Positions 7,280 through 14,516 of a stretch of DNA of 27,276 bases are shown one piece after another. The stretch's first letter is position 1; every line of letters begins with the position of its first letter. Source of the stretch: an uncultured Oscillospiraceae bacterium (GTDB lineage Bacteria > Bacillota > Clostridia > Oscillospirales > Oscillospiraceae). The stretch lies in NCBI GenBank assembly GCA_934623545.1, contig CAKTVN010000003.1, positions 1-27,276 on the forward strand, read 5' to 3'. The notes beneath the pieces are model-generated. The model had not been told where the DNA came from. It was given only the letters and a program-made list of their open reading frames with translations, and made no database searches. The translations under genes and the position numbers were made by a program.

Positions 7280-7993
7280 ATGGACGTTTACGACTGTCTT
7301 CTGGACGCGGTGCAGACAGAGTATGATATGGTCCGGGAGCTGAAGAAAAGCGGGCGCGGGAGCGTCGGCATCGTGCGCCACCGCAAGAGCGGCGAGCGAT
7401 TCATTTTCCGCCGCTATGAGGGCAGCGGTACGGTCTATCAGAGGCTGATCCCGGTCTCCTGTCCGAATCTGCCGCAGATCATGGAGACGGCGGAGCGGAA
7501 CGGGCATGTGATCGTGCTGGAGGAATTTGTGCGCGGTGATACGCTGGCATTTTTGCTGGAGGGCGGAACACTCTCGGCGCCGGAGGCGCGCCGCATCACC
7601 GGGCAGCTCTGCCGGGCACTGTATGTGCTGCATTCGCTCGGCGCGGTGCACCGGGATGTGAAGCCGGAAAATATCCTCCTGCGCGGGCAGGAGGCTGTGC
7701 TTATCGACTTTGACGCTTCGCGCATCTATCACAGCGACGCGCCGGAGCTGACGATGGACACGATGATCCTTGGAACAACAGGCTATGCTGCCCCGGAGCA
7801 GTACGGCCTGTCGCAGACAGACCCGCGTGCGGACATCTATTCGCTCGGTGTGGTGCTGAACGTCATGCTGACGGGGGAGCATCCGTCGCGGCGTCTTGCC
7901 GCCGGGCGGCTGGGACGCGTTGTCCAGCGCTGCACCATGATGAGCCCCAAGCAGCGCTATCAGAGCGTGCTTGATCTGCTGGCGGAGCTTTAG
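7280..7993 (+). CDS. Small atypical Ser/Thr protein kinase
   Basis: The 237-residue protein is one kinase domain with no membrane segment or PASTA tail. Seen are a Gly-rich loop GRGSVG (residues 25-30) and the catalytic loop HRDVKPEN with Asp126, Lys128 and Asn131. The Mg-binding motif is DFD (143-145) in place of DFG. The P+1 loop is GTTGYAAPEQYG, then ADIYSLGVVL and a short C-lobe ending SPKQRYQSV. The ATP-anchoring Lys of the VAIK motif appears to be Arg44 (FIFR), and no clear helix-C Glu is seen. It may therefore bind ATP unusually or have low activity. A GTG at 7274 is an alternative start two codons upstream; neither has a perfect ribosome binding site. It is divergent from the XRE gene and its substrate is unknown. 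Confidence 0.85.
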   Translation: MDVYDCLLDAVQTEYDMVRELKKSGRGSVGIVRHRKSGERFIFRRYEGSGTVYQRLIPVSCPNLPQIMETAERNGHVIVLEEFVRGDTLAFLLEGGTLSAPEARRITGQLCRALYVLHSLGAVHRDVKPENILLRGQEAVLIDFDASRIYHSDAPELTMDTMILGTTGYAAPEQYGLSQTDPRADIYSLGVVLNVMLTGEHPSRRLAAGRLGRVVQRCTMMSPKQRYQSVLDLLAEL

Positions 7994-8009
7994 CGTCAGC
8001 TGACGCTAA
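7990..8009. repeat. Perfect 20-bp palindrome over the kinase stop codon
   Basis: TTAGCGTCAGCTGACGCTAA reads the same on both strands, centred between 7999 and 8000, and includes the TAG stop of the kinase gene. It has no loop bases and no T-run after it. It could be a protein-binding dyad or a weak hairpin. Confidence 0.7.
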
Positions 8010-8051
8010 GCACAACTCAGAATTTTCCGTGCAAAAGGGCCTGTATTCCGC

Positions 8052-8080
8052 TTGCAAAACCAGCGCGGAAACGGTATGAT
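8052..8080 (+). promoter_or_regulatory. Promoter of the rpiR-baiN-cmk-plsC-ispH operon
   Basis: TTGCAA (8052-8057) and TATGAT (8075-8080) are 17 bases apart, 45 bases before the regulator's start codon. No other promoter-like site is seen up to the S1 part of the operon. Confidence 0.7.
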
Positions 8081-8125
8081 ATAAAAGATTTATGCCGCAA
8101 TGCGGCGATGATTGGAGGCGCAGCG

Positions 8126-8986
8126 ATGGCGTCCGATGTATTGACAGCCCTTCAAGACCAGCTTCGCACATTCTCCAAAGGGCAGAAGCTGATCGCGGGC
8201 TTTATTTTGCAGTCCTATGACAAGGCGGCGTTTATGACCGCCAGTAAGCTTGGCAAAACCGTGGGCGTGTCTGAGTCCACGGTCGTTCGCTTTGCCGTCG
8301 AGCTTGGCTTCGACGGCTATCCCAGCATGCAGAAGACGCTTCAGGAGCTTGTGCGCAACAAGCTGACCTCGGTCCAGCGCATCGAGGTCGCGAATGACCG
8401 CATCGGCAACCAGGACGTCGTCTCCACCGTCCTTCAGGCGGATATCGATACGCTCCGCAAAACGAGCGAGACACTCGACCGCCGCGAAATGGACGCGAGC
8501 GTCGACGCGATCCTCGGCGCGCGGCACATCTATATTGTTGGCGTGCGCTCGTCGGCAGCGATCGCGAGCTTCCTGAATTTCTATTTCCGGAATATTTTTG
8601 ACAATGTGTCGCTTGTCTCGTCCACCGCGACCAGCGAAATGTTCGAGCAGCTCCTGCGCGTCGGCAAGGGCGATGTGGTCATCGGCATCAGCCTCCCGCG
8701 CTATTCCAGCCGTACCATCAAAACGATGCAGTATGCGCATGACTGCGGCGCGACGCTCATTTCCATCACGGATAAGCCGGACGCGCCTGCGGGAAAGATC
8801 GCGGATCATGTTCTTGCGGCCAAGAGCGATATGGTCTCCATCGTCGACTCGCTCGTCGCGCCGATGAGCGTGGTCAACGCCCTCATCGTGGCGGTCAGCC
8901 GCAAGCGTGAGGAGGAGGTCTCGAAGACCTTCAAGGATCTCGAACGCCTCTGGGATGAGTATGATGTCTATGAGCGCGTGGAATAA
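8126..8986 (+). CDS. MurR/RpiR-family transcriptional regulator
   Basis: This 286-residue two-domain regulator has an N-terminal RpiR helix-turn-helix (about residues 1-75), with TASKLGKTVGVSESTVVRFAVELGFDGYPSMQKTL, the signature of this family. A C-terminal SIS domain (about 115-250, IYIVGVRSSAAIASFLNFYF and GDVVIGISLPRYSSRTIKTM) normally binds phosphosugars. ATG 8126 is chosen since GGAGG at 8114-8118 is seven bases upstream; an ATG at 8108 lies before that site. The gene heads an operon of nucleotide, lipid and isoprenoid genes and has no sugar genes beside it. Its ligand and target therefore cannot be read from context; autoregulation is possible. Confidence 0.9.
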   Translation: MASDVLTALQDQLRTFSKGQKLIAGFILQSYDKAAFMTASKLGKTVGVSESTVVRFAVELGFDGYPSMQKTLQELVRNKLTSVQRIEVANDRIGNQDVVSTVLQADIDTLRKTSETLDRREMDASVDAILGARHIYIVGVRSSAAIASFLNFYFRNIFDNVSLVSSTATSEMFEQLLRVGKGDVVIGISLPRYSSRTIKTMQYAHDCGATLISITDKPDAPAGKIADHVLAAKSDMVSIVDSLVAPMSVVNALIVAVSRKREEEVSKTFKDLERLWDEYDVYERVE

Positions 8987-10229
8987 GCCGGATATTCTCG
9001 TCATCGGAGGCGGCGCGGCGGGGATGATGGCTGCCATCACGGCGGCAGAGCGCGGCGCGCGCGTCATGCTGTTTGAAAAGAACGACCGCCTCGGAAAAAA
9101 GCTTTATATCACCGGAAAGGGCCGCTGCAACGTGACGAATGACTGCGCGCCCGAGGAGTTTTTTCAGAATGTACCGCGCAATCCGCGCTTTTTGTACAGC
9201 TCAATCTATGCCTTCCCGCCGCGCGATGTGATGGCGTGGTTTGAGGCGCGCGGCTGCGCGCTGAAAACGGAGCGTGGAAACCGCGTATTCCCGCAGTCCG
9301 ACAAGTCTGCCAGCGTCATTGACGCGCTCCGCGCGGAGCTGCGGCGGCTGGGCGTCCGCGTGTGTCAGGAAGATGTTCAGGCGCTTTTGATGCAGGACGG
9401 CACAGTCACGGGCCTGCGCGCGCAGAGCGGAAGCTATGACGGCCCTGTGATCCTCGCGACCGGGGGATGCAGCTATCCGCAGACCGGCTCGACCGGAGAC
9501 GGCTATCGGCTGGCGGCCTCGGCAGGACACACAATCGTGCCGCCTGTCGGCTCGCTTGTGCCGCTGGTGGAGAAGGGCCACGACTGTAAGCAGATGCAGG
9601 GGCTGGCACTGAAAAATATTGATTTTCGTCTGGTTAACCAGAAAAAGAAGACAGTTTTTCAGGAATTCGGCGAGTTTTTGTTCACACATTTCGGCCTGTC
9701 CGGCCCGGTTGTGCTCAGCGCCAGCGCGCATATGAACGAAAAGGACAGCTATACCGCCGTGATCGACCTCAAGCCGGCACTGGATGAGGGAAAGCTTGAC
9801 CAGCGGCTGCTGCGTGATTTTGAGAAGTTCCAGAACCGGGACTTTGAGAATGCGCTCGTGGAGCTGCTGCCGAAGTCGATGATCCCGGTGGTCATCCGCC
9901 GAAGCGGCATCCCGCCGGAGGAAAAGGTGCATTCCGTTACGCGCGAGCAGCGCCGGGCGCTCATGGAGATCATCAAGCACTTCACTGTAGAGATCGCCTG
10001 CAAGGCACCTGTAGAGGATGCCATCGTCACCTCCGGCGGCGTGAAGGTCTCGGAGGTCGACCCGAAAACGATGCAGTCAAAGCTGGCGCGCGGCCTTTAT
10101 TTCGCGGGCGAGCTTCTGGACGTGGATGCCTACACGGGTGGGTTTAATTTACAGATCGCATGGGCGACCGGACGCGCGGCAGGCGCCGCGGCGGCGGAAG
10201 CCATCAAAAACGGGGAGGATGCCCTATGA
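8970..10229 (+). CDS. BaiN/HI0933-family FAD-dependent oxidoreductase
   Basis: This flavoprotein is about 419 residues long. The N-terminal dinucleotide fold is DILVIGGGAAGMMAAITAAERGARVMLFEK, followed by the family hallmark LGKKLYITGKGRCNVTN. Mid-protein lies ILATGGCSYPQTGSTGDGY, and near the end is GLYFAGELLDVDAYTGGFNLQIAWATGRAAG, which closes the FAD site. The HI0933/YhiN family is widespread and its physiological reaction is not settled; names such as aminoacetone oxidase or BaiN are transferred labels. Several ATG codons (8955, 8961, 8964, 8970) are possible starts. All overlap the end of the regulator gene, and 8970 leaves a natural short N-terminus. It overlaps cmk in ATGA. Confidence 0.9.
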   Translation: MSAWNKPDILVIGGGAAGMMAAITAAERGARVMLFEKNDRLGKKLYITGKGRCNVTNDCAPEEFFQNVPRNPRFLYSSIYAFPPRDVMAWFEARGCALKTERGNRVFPQSDKSASVIDALRAELRRLGVRVCQEDVQALLMQDGTVTGLRAQSGSYDGPVILATGGCSYPQTGSTGDGYRLAASAGHTIVPPVGSLVPLVEKGHDCKQMQGLALKNIDFRLVNQKKKTVFQEFGEFLFTHFGLSGPVVLSASAHMNEKDSYTAVIDLKPALDEGKLDQRLLRDFEKFQNRDFENALVELLPKSMIPVVIRRSGIPPEEKVHSVTREQRRALMEIIKHFTVEIACKAPVEDAIVTSGGVKVSEVDPKTMQSKLARGLYFAGELLDVDAYTGGFNLQIAWATGRAAGAAAAEAIKNGEDAL

Positions 10230-10906
10230 AGGACAAGAAATTCAGCGTTGCCATCGACGGCCCCAGCGGAGCCGGAAAAAGCACGCTTGCGCGCCGCGCG
10301 GCAAAGGCGCTCGGCTTTGTATACGTGGACACGGGCGCGATCTATCGCACCGTCGGCTATCACATGTGGCTGATGGGCATCGGCCCGAAAGATCAGGACG
10401 GCATTCGTCGTTGTTTGGACGATGTGAATATTTCGGTCGAGTATGACGCGGCAGGCGCGCAGCACATGATCCTCAACGGCGCGGACGTCACGGATGAGAT
10501 CCGCACGCCGCTCATGTCAAGCTATGCCTCCGGCGTCTCGGCGCAGCCGTGCGTGCGTGCGTTTCTGCTGGACATGCAGCGGGACATCGCAAGGCATCAC
10601 AGCGTCGTCATGGACGGGCGTGACATCGCGACCGTTGTCCTGCCGCGCGCAGACGTCAAGATCTTTCTGACCGCCTCGCCCGAGGTACGGGCGCGCCGCC
10701 GCTTTGAGGAGCTGACAGCAAAGGGTGAGAAAACGACCTATGAAAAGGTGCTTTCCGACATGAAGGCACGCGACAAACAGGATTCGACCCGCGCCATCGC
10801 GCCGCTCCGCTGCGCCCCCGGTGCGGTGAAGCTTGACACGTCCGGGATGGATATGGACGCGGCGGAAGCTGCCATTCTGGAGATCGTCAGGGGGGAGCTG
10901 GGATGA
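10226..10906 (+). CDS. cmk: Cytidylate kinase
   Basis: This 226-residue cytoplasmic P-loop kinase phosphorylates CMP and dCMP with ATP, feeding CDP and dCDP to RNA, DNA and phospholipid synthesis. The P-loop GPSGAGKST is at residues 12-20, followed by GFVYVDTGAIYRTVGY, which binds the nucleotide monophosphate. MDGRDIATVVLPRADVKIFLTAS is the strongly conserved central motif, and the RARRRFEEL lid and RDKQDSTRAIAPL follow. Length and motifs match bacterial Cmk. The start overlaps the stop of the flavoprotein gene. Next to plsC it forms a common clostridial arrangement leading into ispH-S1. Confidence 0.96.
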   Translation: MKDKKFSVAIDGPSGAGKSTLARRAAKALGFVYVDTGAIYRTVGYHMWLMGIGPKDQDGIRRCLDDVNISVEYDAAGAQHMILNGADVTDEIRTPLMSSYASGVSAQPCVRAFLLDMQRDIARHHSVVMDGRDIATVVLPRADVKIFLTASPEVRARRRFEELTAKGEKTTYEKVLSDMKARDKQDSTRAIAPLRCAPGAVKLDTSGMDMDAAEAAILEIVRGELG

Positions 10907-11538
10907 GATTCTGGTATCGCGTCTGCTTTGTCATTGCACGCGTGGGACTGTTTTTCTGGCATCCGGTGCTCCGCGTTTCAGGGCTTGAGAATCTTCCGGC
11001 AGGCGCGGCGGTCCTCTGTGCCAATCACAGCAGCGGTGCCGATGCTATCTGGGTCATTCTGGCCCTGCGTCAGCCGGAGCTGTTTCGGATCATGGCAAAG
11101 AGCGAGCTGCGCCGCGTGCCGTTTGTCGGCTGGGTGATGGAGAAATTCCGCATCATTTTCGTCCACCGCGGTGAGCATGACACAAAGGCGGTCGAGGAAT
11201 CGATCCGTGCCGTGGAAAGCGGTGACAAGCTCCTCATGTTCCCAGAGGGGACGCGCTGCAACGGCGATAAGCATGTCCGGACGAAGACAGGCGCAGTGCG
11301 CATCGCCGCTGTGACTGGCGCCCCGGTCGTGCCGATCTTTGTGACGCGCAATAAGACGCCGTTCTGCCCGATCGACGTGATCGTCGGGCGGCCGAGGACG
11401 GTATCCTGCGCGGCGGACGCCCCGCACGAGGCGCTTCAGGCGGAGGCGGACGATATCCTCCGCACGATCTACCGAATGGGCGGTGACAGCTATGCAGATC
11501 ATATTGGCGAAAACAGCGGGCTTCTGCTTCGGAGTTGA
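10903..11538 (+). CDS. plsC: 1-acyl-sn-glycerol-3-phosphate acyltransferase
   Basis: This 211-residue membrane-associated acyltransferase would make phosphatidic acid from lysophosphatidic acid. It has a hydrophobic N-terminal segment (residues 3-20) and catalytic motif I NHSSGAD (the HX4D type). The downstream motifs are VHRGEHD, FPEGTR for substrate binding, and APVVPIFVT. The start overlaps the cmk stop in ATGA. The end overlaps the likely ispH start by 47 bases, so the last 15 codons are read in two frames. Acyl-donor preference cannot be read from the sequence. Confidence 0.92.
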   Translation: MRFWYRVCFVIARVGLFFWHPVLRVSGLENLPAGAAVLCANHSSGADAIWVILALRQPELFRIMAKSELRRVPFVGWVMEKFRIIFVHRGEHDTKAVEESIRAVESGDKLLMFPEGTRCNGDKHVRTKTGAVRIAAVTGAPVVPIFVTRNKTPFCPIDVIVGRPRTVSCAADAPHEALQAEADDILRTIYRMGGDSYADHIGENSGLLLRS

Positions 11539-13444
11539 TCGTGCGGTCGCGCTGGTCGAGCAGGCCGTACGGGACGGAAAGCGCGTTGCGACGCTCGGCC
11601 CGATCATCCACAACCGTCATGTGATCGAGCGCTTCACGGCGCTCGGCGTGCGGGAGATCGATGCGCCCGAGGAGGCCCGGACAGGGGAGTGCGTCGTCGT
11701 CCGCTCGCACGGTGTTTCGCGTGCGGTGATGGAGCAGCTTGAAAAAATGGACGTCGAGATCGTCGACGCGACATGCCCGTTCGTAAAAAAGATCCACCGC
11801 ATCATTTCCGCTGCAAAGGAAAACGGCCAGCAGCCGATCATCATCGGCACCCGCGCACACCCCGAGGTACAGGCCATCGCGGGCTGGTGCGAGCATCCGC
11901 TCGTCTTTGAAACGCCGGAGGAATTTGCCGCGTGGCTGGCAGTTGATGCAAATCGCACAAAAATTCCCATGCGAATGGTCAGCCAAACCACCAGTACGCA
12001 GAATTTATGGAAAAAAACCTGCGAGATCGCAAAAAAAGAGTGTACAAATTGCGAAATATTTGATACAATATGCAAAGCTACGGAGATGCGTCAAAAAGAA
12101 GCGACCGATCTGGCAAAGAAATGTGATGCCATGGTGGTTGTCGGCGACGCGAGAAGCTCGAATACGGGGCGTCTCGCTGATATTTGCAGGCAGTATTGCA
12201 AGAATGTCGCCCTGATCGACAGTGCGGCTGAGTTGGATATGCTTCTTTTATCTAACGCGAAAACTGTGGGTATCACGGCAGGAGCATCGACTCCGGCGTG
12301 GATAATTAAGGAGGTAAACAACAAAATGAGCGAAGAAATGAAAGTTGAAACTGCAATGGAGGAGAATTTTGCCGAGCTTCTCGAGCAGTCCCTCAAGACT
12401 TTGAATAATGGAGATAAGGTCACCGGCACTGTGATGGCAATCGGCACCAACGAGGTCGAGGTCGATCTCGGCACCAAGCACACTGCGTACATCCCGGTCG
12501 AGGATTTCACTTCCTCCGATCCTACCGCCAAGATCGAAGATCTGGTCAAGGTCGGCGACGAGGTCGAGGCTGTTGTCGTTCACGTGAATGACGGCGAGGG
12601 CGTTGTCCGTCTGTCCAAGAAGCGCCTGGAAGCAGGCAAGGCTTGGGAAGAGATCGAGGCTGCGGTTGAGAGCCGCGAGGTCCTCGAGGGCACCGTCACC
12701 GAAGAGAACAAGGGCGGCATCGTCGTCAATGTCAAGGGCATCCGCGTGTTCGTTCCGGCTTCCCAGACCAACGTTCCCAAGGGCGGCGATCTCGGCGCCC
12801 TGGTCAAGACCAAGGTCCAGCTCCGCATCACTGAGGTCAACCGCGCACGCCGCCGTGTCGTCGGCTCCATCCGTTCCGTCGCTTCCGAGCAGCGCAAGGC
12901 GGCTCAGGAGAAGGTCTGGAGCGAGATCGAGGTCGGCAAGCACTATACCGGCGTGGTCAAGTCCCTGACCTCCTACGGCGCGTTCGTCGACATCGGCGGC
13001 GTGGACGGCATGGTCCATGTTTCCGAGCTGTCCTGGAACCACATCAAGAACCCGGCTGAGGTCGTCAAGGTCGGCGACACCATCGAGGTCTTTGTCATCG
13101 CCTTCGATCCGGAGAAGAAGAAGATCTCCCTCGGCTACAAGACTGAAGCTACTAATCCCTGGACCATCTTCACCAATGAGTATCACGTCGGTGATGTGGT
13201 CAAGGTCAAGGTCGTCAAGCTCATGACCTTCGGTGCGTTTGCCGAGATCATCCCGGGCGTTGACGGTCTGATCCACATCTCTCAGATCGCGGACCGCCGC
13301 ATCGGTAAGCCCGAGGACGTTCTGTCCGAGGGTCAGGAAGTCGAAGCGAAGATCATCGACATCGATCTGGAGCATAAGAGAATTTCTCTCTCCATCCGCG
13401 CACTGCTCGCACCGGCTTCCGACGAGGTCGACGACGAGGAGTAA
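11492..13444 (+). CDS. ispH: IspH-ribosomal protein S1 fusion
   Basis: One uninterrupted 650-residue frame joins two proteins. Residues 1-278 are 4-hydroxy-3-methylbut-2-enyl diphosphate reductase, the last step of the MEP isoprenoid pathway. The 4Fe-4S cysteines lie in TAGFCFGV (Cys12), DATCPFV and TICKATEMRQ; the SHGVSR and AHPE histidines and ITAGASTPAWII are also present. Residues 279-650 hold four S1 RNA-binding repeats, the last two most typical (SYGAFVDIGGVDGMVHVSEL and TFGAFAEIIPGVDGLIHISQI), and an acidic tail. This fusion is known from Clostridia. ATG 11492 has GGTGA upstream; GTG 11483 is the alternative. A strong internal Shine-Dalgarno and ATG at 12326 suggest that S1 (372 residues) is also made alone. 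The S1 part has much more biased codon use. Confidence 0.95.
   Translation: MQIILAKTAGFCFGVDRAVALVEQAVRDGKRVATLGPIIHNRHVIERFTALGVREIDAPEEARTGECVVVRSHGVSRAVMEQLEKMDVEIVDATCPFVKKIHRIISAAKENGQQPIIIGTRAHPEVQAIAGWCEHPLVFETPEEFAAWLAVDANRTKIPMRMVSQTTSTQNLWKKTCEIAKKECTNCEIFDTICKATEMRQKEATDLAKKCDAMVVVGDARSSNTGRLADICRQYCKNVALIDSAAELDMLLLSNAKTVGITAGASTPAWIIKEVNNKMSEEMKVETAMEENFAELLEQSLKTLNNGDKVTGTVMAIGTNEVEVDLGTKHTAYIPVEDFTSSDPTAKIEDLVKVGDEVEAVVVHVNDGEGVVRLSKKRLEAGKAWEEIEAAVESREVLEGTVTEENKGGIVVNVKGIRVFVPASQTNVPKGGDLGALVKTKVQLRITEVNRARRRVVGSIRSVASEQRKAAQEKVWSEIEVGKHYTGVVKSLTSYGAFVDIGGVDGMVHVSELSWNHIKNPAEVVKVGDTIEVFVIAFDPEKKKISLGYKTEATNPWTIFTNEYHVGDVVKVKVVKLMTFGAFAEIIPGVDGLIHISQIADRRIGKPEDVLSEGQEVEAKIIDIDLEHKRISLSIRALLAPASDEVDDEE
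12041..12069 (+). promoter_or_regulatory. Candidate internal promoter for S1 within ispH
   Basis: TGTACA (12041-12046) and TACAAT (12064-12069) are 17 bases apart, within an AT-rich patch (about 11990-12110) of an otherwise GC-rich gene. It lies about 260 bases before the S1 start. The match is seen; activity is inferred. Confidence 0.45.
12308..12328 (+). promoter_or_regulatory. rpsA: Internal Shine-Dalgarno and ATG for free ribosomal protein S1
   Basis: AAGGAGGT at 12308-12315 is a perfect match to the 16S rRNA tail, ten bases before ATG 12326, in frame with the fusion. Translation here would give a 372-residue four-repeat S1 protein starting MSEEMKVETAMEE. Confidence 0.75.
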
Positions 13445-13456
13445 TCCCTGAATCTG

Positions 13457-13487
13457 AAACGGGCTGACGAAGGTCAGCCCGTTTTTT
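13457..13487 (+). terminator. Strong intrinsic terminator after ispH-S1
   Basis: Bases 13457-13468 pair perfectly with 13473-13484 (12 pairs, including A-T pairs at the base) around a GAAG tetraloop, and T-residues run to 13487. It lies 12 bases after the stop codon. Confidence 0.93.
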
Positions 13488-13556
13488 GTTTGTCTTCGGG
13501 AGCAAAACGGAGTTTTCGGAAAAGACGATTTCTGTGTTTTCTTTTGTGGTGCTTTG

Positions 13557-13565
13557 TGGTATAGT
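13557..13565 (+). promoter_or_regulatory. Extended -10 promoter of the murB-dnaE operon
   Basis: TGGTATAGT is an extended -10 element (TG-N-TATAGT), 34 bases before murB and downstream of the S1 terminator. The -35 region (TTTTCT at 13537-13542) is poor, as is usual with extended -10 sites. Confidence 0.6.
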
Positions 13566-13598
13566 AAAAACAAATGGATAAAACACCCGGAGGCGTTT

Positions 13599-14507
13599 AT
13601 GATCGAAACAAAGGCTCTGAACTCCATACAGGACGCCTGTCCCGGCGTTCGCTTCCTTGAAAACGAACCGCTCAGCGCGCATACCTCGTTCCGCATCGGC
13701 GGTCCCGCCGCGTGCATGGCGTTTCCAAAAACGCCGGAGGAGCTTGCTTCCGTTTTGAAGGCAGCATATGCGCACGGCGTTGCGCCGCGCATTCTCGGCG
13801 CGGGGACGAATGTGCTTGCGCCGGACGAGGGCGTGGATACGCTCGTGATCTGCACGAAGGACGCGCTGCTCGGGCTGCGGGCGTGCGAAGGCACGAAGAT
13901 CGAAGCGATGGCGGGCGAGACGCTTGCGCACACGGCGGTCTTTGCGCGGACGCTCGGATATACGGGTCTGGAATTTGCGCACGGCATCCCCGGGACCGTC
14001 GGCGGCGGCGTCTACATGAACGCGGGCGCCTACGGCGGCGAGATCGCGCAGGTCGCGGAGGAGACGACGATTTTGCTGCCGGATGGGACGCAGCGCATTC
14101 TACGCGGCGAAGAGCAGTCATTCGGCTACCGCACGAGCGCGTTTGAAAAAATGCCCTGTGTGATCGTCAGGACGGTCTTTCGCCTGATGCCGGGCGACCC
14201 GGAGGCGATCGCCGCGCGGATGCGCGAGCTGATGGCGAAGCGCTGCGCGTCGCAGCCGCTGGAGCTTCCGTCTGCCGGGAGCACCTTCAAGCGCCCGGAG
14301 GGCGCTTATGCCGGGGCACTGATTGAGGCGTCTGGGCTCAAGGGCCGCGGCGTGGGGGGCGCGGAGGTCTCGCGCAAGCACGCGGGCTTCATCGTCAACA
14401 CCGGCGGCGCGACGGCGCGGGATGTGCGCGCGGCGATCGAAATGGTACAGAAAAAGGTCTATGAGGACTCCGGCTACCGTCTTGAGCCGGAGGTGCGGAT
14501 CTGGTAG
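13599..14507 (+). CDS. murB: UDP-N-acetylmuramate dehydrogenase
   Basis: This 302-residue FAD enzyme reduces UDP-N-acetylglucosamine enolpyruvate to UDP-N-acetylmuramate in peptidoglycan synthesis. Seen are TSFRIGGPA and LGAGTNVLAPDEG for FAD pyrophosphate binding, then GLEFAHGIPGTVGGGVYMNAGAYGGEI. The catalytic Ser lies in LPSAGSTFKRPEG, followed by SRKHAGFIVN and a conserved C-terminal EPEVRIW with the catalytic Glu. The length fits the shorter MurB class of Firmicutes. ATG 13599 has GGAGG at 13589-13593; an upstream in-frame ATG at 13554 falls inside the promoter. It is the first gene of the rapZ-glmR-whiA operon, a frequent arrangement in Clostridia. Confidence 0.95.
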   Translation: MIETKALNSIQDACPGVRFLENEPLSAHTSFRIGGPAACMAFPKTPEELASVLKAAYAHGVAPRILGAGTNVLAPDEGVDTLVICTKDALLGLRACEGTKIEAMAGETLAHTAVFARTLGYTGLEFAHGIPGTVGGGVYMNAGAYGGEIAQVAEETTILLPDGTQRILRGEEQSFGYRTSAFEKMPCVIVRTVFRLMPGDPEAIAARMRELMAKRCASQPLELPSAGSTFKRPEGAYAGALIEASGLKGRGVGGAEVSRKHAGFIVNTGGATARDVRAAIEMVQKKVYEDSGYRLEPEVRIW

Positions 14508-14516
14508 GAGATAAAA

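Noticed and set aside
7990..8030. Intrinsic terminator after the kinase gene
   Set aside because: The palindrome has no loop and is followed by GCACAACTC and not by a T-run, so I list it as a palindrome only.
12240..12330. Frameshift or missing stop between ispH and S1
   Set aside because: Both halves are in one clean frame and this fusion is a known clostridial arrangement, so an error is unlikely.
12248..13987. Long minus-strand open frame of 579 codons across S1 and murB
   Set aside because: It is a shadow of the strongly biased S1 codons. It runs through the terminator and murB promoter and has no recognisable domain.
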